From assembly GCA_045615765.1 (NCBI GenBank), contig JAZLFM010000002.1, positions 4,209-68,208 of the forward strand: DNA of 64,000 nucleotides. The letters run 5' to 3'. A model generated the notes under the pieces. That model did not search any database and was not told the DNA's origin. It saw only the letters and a program-made list of their open reading frames with translations. The position numbers and the translations under genes were made by a program. Position 1 is the stretch's first letter. Every line of letters begins with the position of its first letter. Origin of the DNA: UBA1715 sp045615765 (lineage in GTDB: Bacteria; Bacteroidota; Bacteroidia; Bacteroidales; UBA1715). Below are positions 59,681 through 64,000 of the stretch, piece by piece.

Positions 59681-62600
59681 ATGAAAAAGCGTGATAAAAG
59701 TAATAAAAATAATTTGGTTTCTATAAAACGCATAGTATTTTTTATTTTGATTTTGTTTGCGTCGTTAGCTCAAGCGCAACAAAATACTATTGGCATTCCA
59801 TATTTTGAAAATATTCCGTTTTCAAAAATAGGGTATAGTGGCCGATTAGGTAATCTTGTTCAAAACGACGAAGGAATTATTCTCGTAGAAAATGAACATG
59901 GAATAGTATATTTCAATGGTGCGTCGTGGAAGTTGCTGCCATGTTATGGTTCGCCAACTCTCTATGCTGACAGACAAGGAGATGTTGTCGTTGCAACTCA
60001 AAATTTTATAGGAAACATTATCCGAGACGACCAAAATCAGTTGAAAATAATTTCAGCATTTACTGATTCCACAAAAATAGAAGGTAAAATCACAAGCATT
60101 ATCTCTTTAAAAGATATCATTTATTATGTTGTTAATGAAACATTATATGAGTTGAATGGTGGGAAATCAACATTGTTGGAACATATTCCAGGTATTCAAA
60201 AATTATTTGTTGATAGAGATAGATTGGTAATTGCAACAGATAAATCCGTGTATTTTTACAAAGGGAAAACATTGTATGCGAACAATAATCAATCAATTAT
60301 TTCCTTACAACGAACAGACAACTATTTGTATTTATTGACAGACAACGGAATTGTTCGTTGTTCTAATTCTGAGTCAAAAATTTTCAAGACAGATATTGAT
60401 TCTATACAATCGGATTTCTCTTGTCTTTCGACCGCAAATGGTTCAACCCTTTGTGTTGGTACAAAAAATCATGGTATTATTTGTTTAAATGAGAATGGTT
60501 CTGTAATGTCTTATTTCTCCGAGTCTGTTGGCTTGGTTGATGACAGAATTTTGGGAATGATGGCGGACAAAAACAATAATGTGTGGGTAACAACTCGTAA
60601 CGGAATTGCTCGCATTGAAATATTTTCTGCCATTTCGTATTTCAATAAATATAACGGTTTGCGTGGTAATGTTTTATCTATTGTAAAATATGTTGATGAC
60701 AAGGTTATAGTTGGAACCGATTGTGGGGTGTTTAGAATTGACAGTAAAGGATGTAAGATGGTTTGTCCGGCGCAATGTAACTCTATTGTTAAAACAAAAA
60801 AAGGAGAGATAATCGCTGCTACCAACCATGGATTACAATTGTTGCAACCTTCTCAAAATAAGGTAGAACAAACATTGTCGGTAGGTGATTATCAGTATGT
60901 ACATACAATTGATGATATTATAGTTTCAGTTAAAAATGACTTATTGTCGGTTTGGGTTGAATATCCAAATAGCTATCCAAAATATATACCTAAGTATCAG
61001 TTGTCTATACCAAATATAGAAATTACATCTATTGCAAAAGGTGTTGATGATTGTTTCGCGTTCTGCGGAACGAAACGCGATGGATTGTGGATGTTAAAAT
61101 GGAATAAGAAAGATTCTGTTTCTCGATTAGAACTATCTCCATGCGATTGGCAAGGATTACCAAAAGATATGGGTACGATGTGTGTATATGAAACATCGTC
61201 GGGAATCGTTTTTTCCACATACGAAGGATTGTTCCGTTGCGATACGGTTAATAAATTTTTCTATCGCGACAGTCGAATTTTGCTTCCAGAATCAGAAGGA
61301 AGAGTATTAGTCGCTCCAATTGTGGAAGATGGCGATCAAAATTTATGGATGGCATTCCAAAAATCTGGTACATTTGAAACTCAGGTTGCAGTTGCGTGGA
61401 ATACAAATAATAGAGAACGATATACATTGATTACAGCTCCATTTGCAAAATTGCGTGGAGTGCATGTTGACCATATTCTTACCGATAAATCTTCCATCTT
61501 TTGGTTAGGAGGAAAAGACGGAATGGTTCGTATGGATTTTAACAAAATGATAGTTCGCAAGGTATTGGGTAATGTGCAACTTTCGCGAATCTGTATTAAT
61601 AATGATTCGTTATTGGCACAAAATACAGACCGTATGGTTTTATCATATAATACATCGTCTATTTTGTTTGATTTTGTCTCGATTGAATATGAGAATCACG
61701 ATGATATAATGTATTCTTATTTCTTGGAAGGATATGATCAGGATTGGTCACAACCAACTAAATTGAGCGAAAAAGAGTATAGGGATTTGCCTTCTGGAAA
61801 ATATACATTTCATGTAGTTGCCAAACGTGCTAATGGTGCTTCTTCTAAAGAAACATCATTCAAATTTGAAATAAAACAGCATCCGCTTTTGTCTGTTTGG
61901 GCGATGGCTTTTTATGCAATTCTATTTGTCGCGTTTGTTCTTTGGCTTATGAGAATTCGCTCTAGAGGTTTTGCTCGAGAGAAGAAAGTTGTTACCAAGA
62001 TTGTAGAAACAAAAACAAGAGACTTGCAGGAAGAGAAAGAAAAGTCCGACACTCTTCTTACAAATATGTTACCAGACGAAGCTGCTCGAGAGTTGAAAGA
62101 AACGGGACGGGTTCGTTCTATGAATTTTGATATGGCAACAGTCTTGTTTTCTGATTTTAAAGGATTTACAAAAATTGCTAATCGTATTTCTGCAGACGCA
62201 TTGATACAAGAATTGGACAAATATTTCTCTGAATTTGATAAGATTGTTGACAAGTATAATGTTGAGAAAATTAAGACTATAGGTGATGCTTATATGTGTG
62301 CAGGAGGTATTCCGAAGAAAAACACAACAAATCCTATAGAAGTTGTTGCCGTCGCTTTGGAAATGCAATACCGGTTGTCGGAAATGCAAAAAGAATTGCC
62401 TGATCGATCAGAATTGTGGGGTGTACGTATAGGTGTGCATACAGGTCCGGTGATTGCAGGTGTTTTAGGTAGCAAGAAATTTTCATACGATATTTGGGGC
62501 GATAGTGTTAATATTGCTAATCGAATGGAGTCGTCGGGTGAAGTTGGACGAGTAAATGTTTCAGAAAGTACATATTTACTGATTCGCGATATATTTGACT

Positions 62601-63340
62601 GTGAATATAGAGGTAAAATCCCAGTAAAAGGAATGGAAGAAAAGATGGACATGTACTTTGTGAACGGATTCAAAGCAATTTATGCAGAAAATCCGTTAAA
62701 ATCTTTGCCAAATAAAGAATTTACTCATAAACTTGCATTGTTCAGATTTGAAGGCTTACAAGATCAGATATACTCTATGTTGGAGCAAAATCTGCCAAGT
62801 ATGTATTTTTACCATAATTTGAAACATACAATAGATGTTGTTGCTCAAGTTGAGGTTATCGGTTTGGCAGAACAAGTAAACGACGAGGATATGTATATAT
62901 TAAAAACAGCCGCGTTGTTCCATGATGCTGGTTTTATGCGTTCGTATAAGAATCATGAACACGAGAGCATTGAAATTGCAAAGGAAATATTGCCTAACGA
63001 AGGGTATTCATCGGAACAAATTGCACGTATTTGTCGTTTGATTGAATGTACAATTATTTCTGAAGAACCTCGTAATTTGTTGGAACAAATCATTCGTGAT
63101 GCTGACCTTGATTATTTGGGTAGGAGTGACTATGAATGCGTGTCTCGAGAGTTATATAAAGAATTCTTAGAGATGAAGATTGTCAAAAAGAATGAATATG
63201 AATGGCTGCTTGGTCAGATAAAATTCCTACAAGAACATTCATACTATACCAACTATTCGAGAAGTAATAGAAATCCAGAAAAAGTAAGGCATATTCAAAA
63301 ATTGCAGGAACAAATAACAAAATTTAATATAATTGTATAA
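59681..63340 (+). CDS. Transmembrane sensor with class III adenylate cyclase and HD phosphohydrolase domains
   Basis: A 1219-residue receptor. A signal anchor (about 15-32) leads to a periplasmic seven-bladed propeller-like region with two-component-sensor repeats (about 40-640), then a Y_Y_Y domain (about 665-732: YSYFLEGYDQDW, RDLPSGKYTFHV). One membrane helix (737-757), a coiled coil (about 765-790), and a class III cyclase domain follow (about 792-995): metal ligands Asp825 (LFSDFKGFT) and Asp869 (KTIGDAYM), adenine-type Lys865 and Asp937, and transition-state Asn944 and Arg948 (VNIANR). A C-terminal HD domain (about 1035-1160) has His1045, His1081-Asp1082 (LFHDAG), His1094 and Asp1140. 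Predicted to make cAMP in response to an extracytoplasmic signal; the HD domain might hydrolyse a nucleotide. Confidence 0.85.
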   Translation: MKKRDKSNKNNLVSIKRIVFFILILFASLAQAQQNTIGIPYFENIPFSKIGYSGRLGNLVQNDEGIILVENEHGIVYFNGASWKLLPCYGSPTLYADRQGDVVVATQNFIGNIIRDDQNQLKIISAFTDSTKIEGKITSIISLKDIIYYVVNETLYELNGGKSTLLEHIPGIQKLFVDRDRLVIATDKSVYFYKGKTLYANNNQSIISLQRTDNYLYLLTDNGIVRCSNSESKIFKTDIDSIQSDFSCLSTANGSTLCVGTKNHGIICLNENGSVMSYFSESVGLVDDRILGMMADKNNNVWVTTRNGIARIEIFSAISYFNKYNGLRGNVLSIVKYVDDKVIVGTDCGVFRIDSKGCKMVCPAQCNSIVKTKKGEIIAATNHGLQLLQPSQNKVEQTLSVGDYQYVHTIDDIIVSVKNDLLSVWVEYPNSYPKYIPKYQLSIPNIEITSIAKGVDDCFAFCGTKRDGLWMLKWNKKDSVSRLELSPCDWQGLPKDMGTMCVYETSSGIVFSTYEGLFRCDTVNKFFYRDSRILLPESEGRVLVAPIVEDGDQNLWMAFQKSGTFETQVAVAWNTNNRERYTLITAPFAKLRGVHVDHILTDKSSIFWLGGKDGMVRMDFNKMIVRKVLGNVQLSRICINNDSLLAQNTDRMVLSYNTSSILFDFVSIEYENHDDIMYSYFLEGYDQDWSQPTKLSEKEYRDLPSGKYTFHVVAKRANGASSKETSFKFEIKQHPLLSVWAMAFYAILFVAFVLWLMRIRSRGFAREKKVVTKIVETKTRDLQEEKEKSDTLLTNMLPDEAARELKETGRVRSMNFDMATVLFSDFKGFTKIANRISADALIQELDKYFSEFDKIVDKYNVEKIKTIGDAYMCAGGIPKKNTTNPIEVVAVALEMQYRLSEMQKELPDRSELWGVRIGVHTGPVIAGVLGSKKFSYDIWGDSVNIANRMESSGEVGRVNVSESTYLLIRDIFDCEYRGKIPVKGMEEKMDMYFVNGFKAIYAENPLKSLPNKEFTHKLALFRFEGLQDQIYSMLEQNLPSMYFYHNLKHTIDVVAQVEVIGLAEQVNDEDMYILKTAALFHDAGFMRSYKNHEHESIEIAKEILPNEGYSSEQIARICRLIECTIISEEPRNLLEQIIRDADLDYLGRSDYECVSRELYKEFLEMKIVKKNEYEWLLGQIKFLQEHSYYTNYSRSNRNPEKVRHIQKLQEQITKFNIIV

Positions 63341-63364
63341 TTTTTAAATTTAAAAGATACTAGT

Positions 63365-64000
63365 ATGGTTGATATTGATTGGGGAAATCTTCCGTTTGGA
63401 TACGAGAAGACTAATGCAAATACCCGATGCTACTACAAGGATGGTAAGTGGGGTTCAGTTGAGGTAACAACAGACGAAACAGTAACAATGCATATGTCTG
63501 CTACTTGTTTACATTATGGACAAGAATGTTTCGAAGGCTTGAAGGCATATCGCGGTAAGGATGGTAAAATTCGTGTGTTCCGTTGGGAAGAAAATGCAAA
63601 ACGTTTAAATAGTTCTGCCGCTCGTGTTGGAATGCCTGAAGTTCCTACTGAGATCTTCAAAGAAATGTTGTTTACTTTGGTGAAAAAGAACTCTGATTTT
63701 GTTCCTCCTTATGGAACCGGTGCGTCTTTATATATTCGTCCATTGTTGATAGGTGTAAGCCCTCGTTTGGGTATCAGTGCTTCAACAGAATATATCTTAA
63801 TTTTATTCTGTAGCCCTGTAGGTCCTTATTATAAAGGTGGTTTCAAACCTATTAAAGTTATTGTAGAACGTGGCTCTGACCGTGCAGCTCCACTTGGAAC
63901 AGGTACAGTAAAAATTGGTGGTAACTATGCAGCTGCGTTGAATATGTCAATAAAATGTCATGAAATGGGTTATGCTGCAGCTTTGTACTTGTATCCAAAA
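63365..64000 (+). CDS. ilvE: Branched-chain amino acid aminotransferase (5' part)
   Basis: The first 212 codons of a fold-type IV PLP aminotransferase; the gene runs off the window. Motifs are GQECFEGLKAYR (52-63), the substrate-site LYIRPLLIG (122-130) and GTGTVKIGGNYAA (178-190) with the predicted PLP-binding Lys183. It catalyses the last step of leucine, isoleucine and valine synthesis. It begins 24 bases after the cyclase gene, so it may be co-transcribed. Together with leuA it is the second branched-chain gene of the window. Confidence 0.93.
   Translation, partial: MVDIDWGNLPFGYEKTNANTRCYYKDGKWGSVEVTTDETVTMHMSATCLHYGQECFEGLKAYRGKDGKIRVFRWEENAKRLNSSAARVGMPEVPTEIFKEMLFTLVKKNSDFVPPYGTGASLYIRPLLIGVSPRLGISASTEYILILFCSPVGPYYKGGFKPIKVIVERGSDRAAPLGTGTVKIGGNYAAALNMSIKCHEMGYAAALYLYPK

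Noticed and set aside
1..64000. CRISPR arrays, insertion sequences, integrases, phage genes, rRNA operons or replication origin
   Set aside because: No spaced direct repeats, transposase or integrase motifs, structural phage genes, rRNA sequence or DnaA-box cluster were recognised anywhere in the window.

Overview
This 64 kb window is A+T-rich chromosomal sequence from a Bacteroidota bacterium, most likely order Bacteroidales. The evidence is a fused SecDF, a type IX secretion (T9SS) C-terminal sorting domain on a surface enzyme, PorT-like, DUF5686 and DUF1573 proteins, an Imm33/DUF2185 protein, few clear Shine-Dalgarno sites, tRNA genes without encoded CCA, and many upstream sequences carrying the Bacteroidota promoter element TAnnTTTG. 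Several genes have an in-frame upstream TTG that falls inside such a promoter box, so the downstream ATG was chosen as start. No phage, insertion sequence, CRISPR array, rRNA or replication origin was seen; this is compact core chromosome with frequent strand switches and hairpin terminators between units.

Layout. 1-4.4 kb: thrA (aspartokinase-homoserine dehydrogenase), a terminator and a divergent DXS-like transketolase. 4.4-10.3 kb: tRNA-Phe and a minus-strand operon of an unknown protein, a lipoprotein, an AsmA-like protein and an RsmF-like rRNA methyltransferase. 10.4-14.3 kb: plus-strand membrane protein, a HisIE-like protein whose HisI half has lost all its zinc cysteines, ftsE, sufB and an overlapping helical protein. 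14.3-20.2 kb: minus-strand Ig-like lipoprotein, GGGP-synthase family enzyme, phosphopantetheinyl transferase, S41 protease and dCMP deaminase. 20.3-24.7 kb: glycosyltransferase, CPBP protease, lepA, Imm33-like protein. 24.7-35.2 kb: flippase, YfhO-like protein, Omp85-like barrel, secreted beta-solenoid protein, ruvX, sirtuin, PorT-like barrel, xseA, O-methyltransferase, PAP2 phosphatase. 35.3-44.5 kb: tRNA-Leu, tRNA-Cys, lipoprotein, rpiB, lutB, secDF, kdsA, a glycosyltransferase and pepT. 44.5-52.2 kb: DUF1573 protein, HtrA protease, a tandem alkaline phosphatase with T9SS tail and a DUF5686 outer-membrane protein. 52.3-64 kb: cysS, leuA with a leader-peptide attenuator, an orphan gene pair, mntP, an S8 protease, a universal stress protein, a large sensor-cyclase-HD protein and the 5' part of ilvE.

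The most interesting items are: (1) a 1219-residue receptor that joins a propeller/Y_Y_Y sensor, one membrane helix, a class III nucleotide cyclase with a complete adenylate-type active site, and an HD phosphohydrolase domain in one chain; (2) a complete leucine attenuator upstream of leuA, with a 16-codon leader peptide containing five Leu codons and mutually exclusive hairpins; (3) an alkaline phosphatase duplicated in tandem, the first copy a metal-site-dead pseudoenzyme; (4) the HisIE-like protein with a dead HisI half. Functions are inferred from motifs and remembered family features only; no database search was run.
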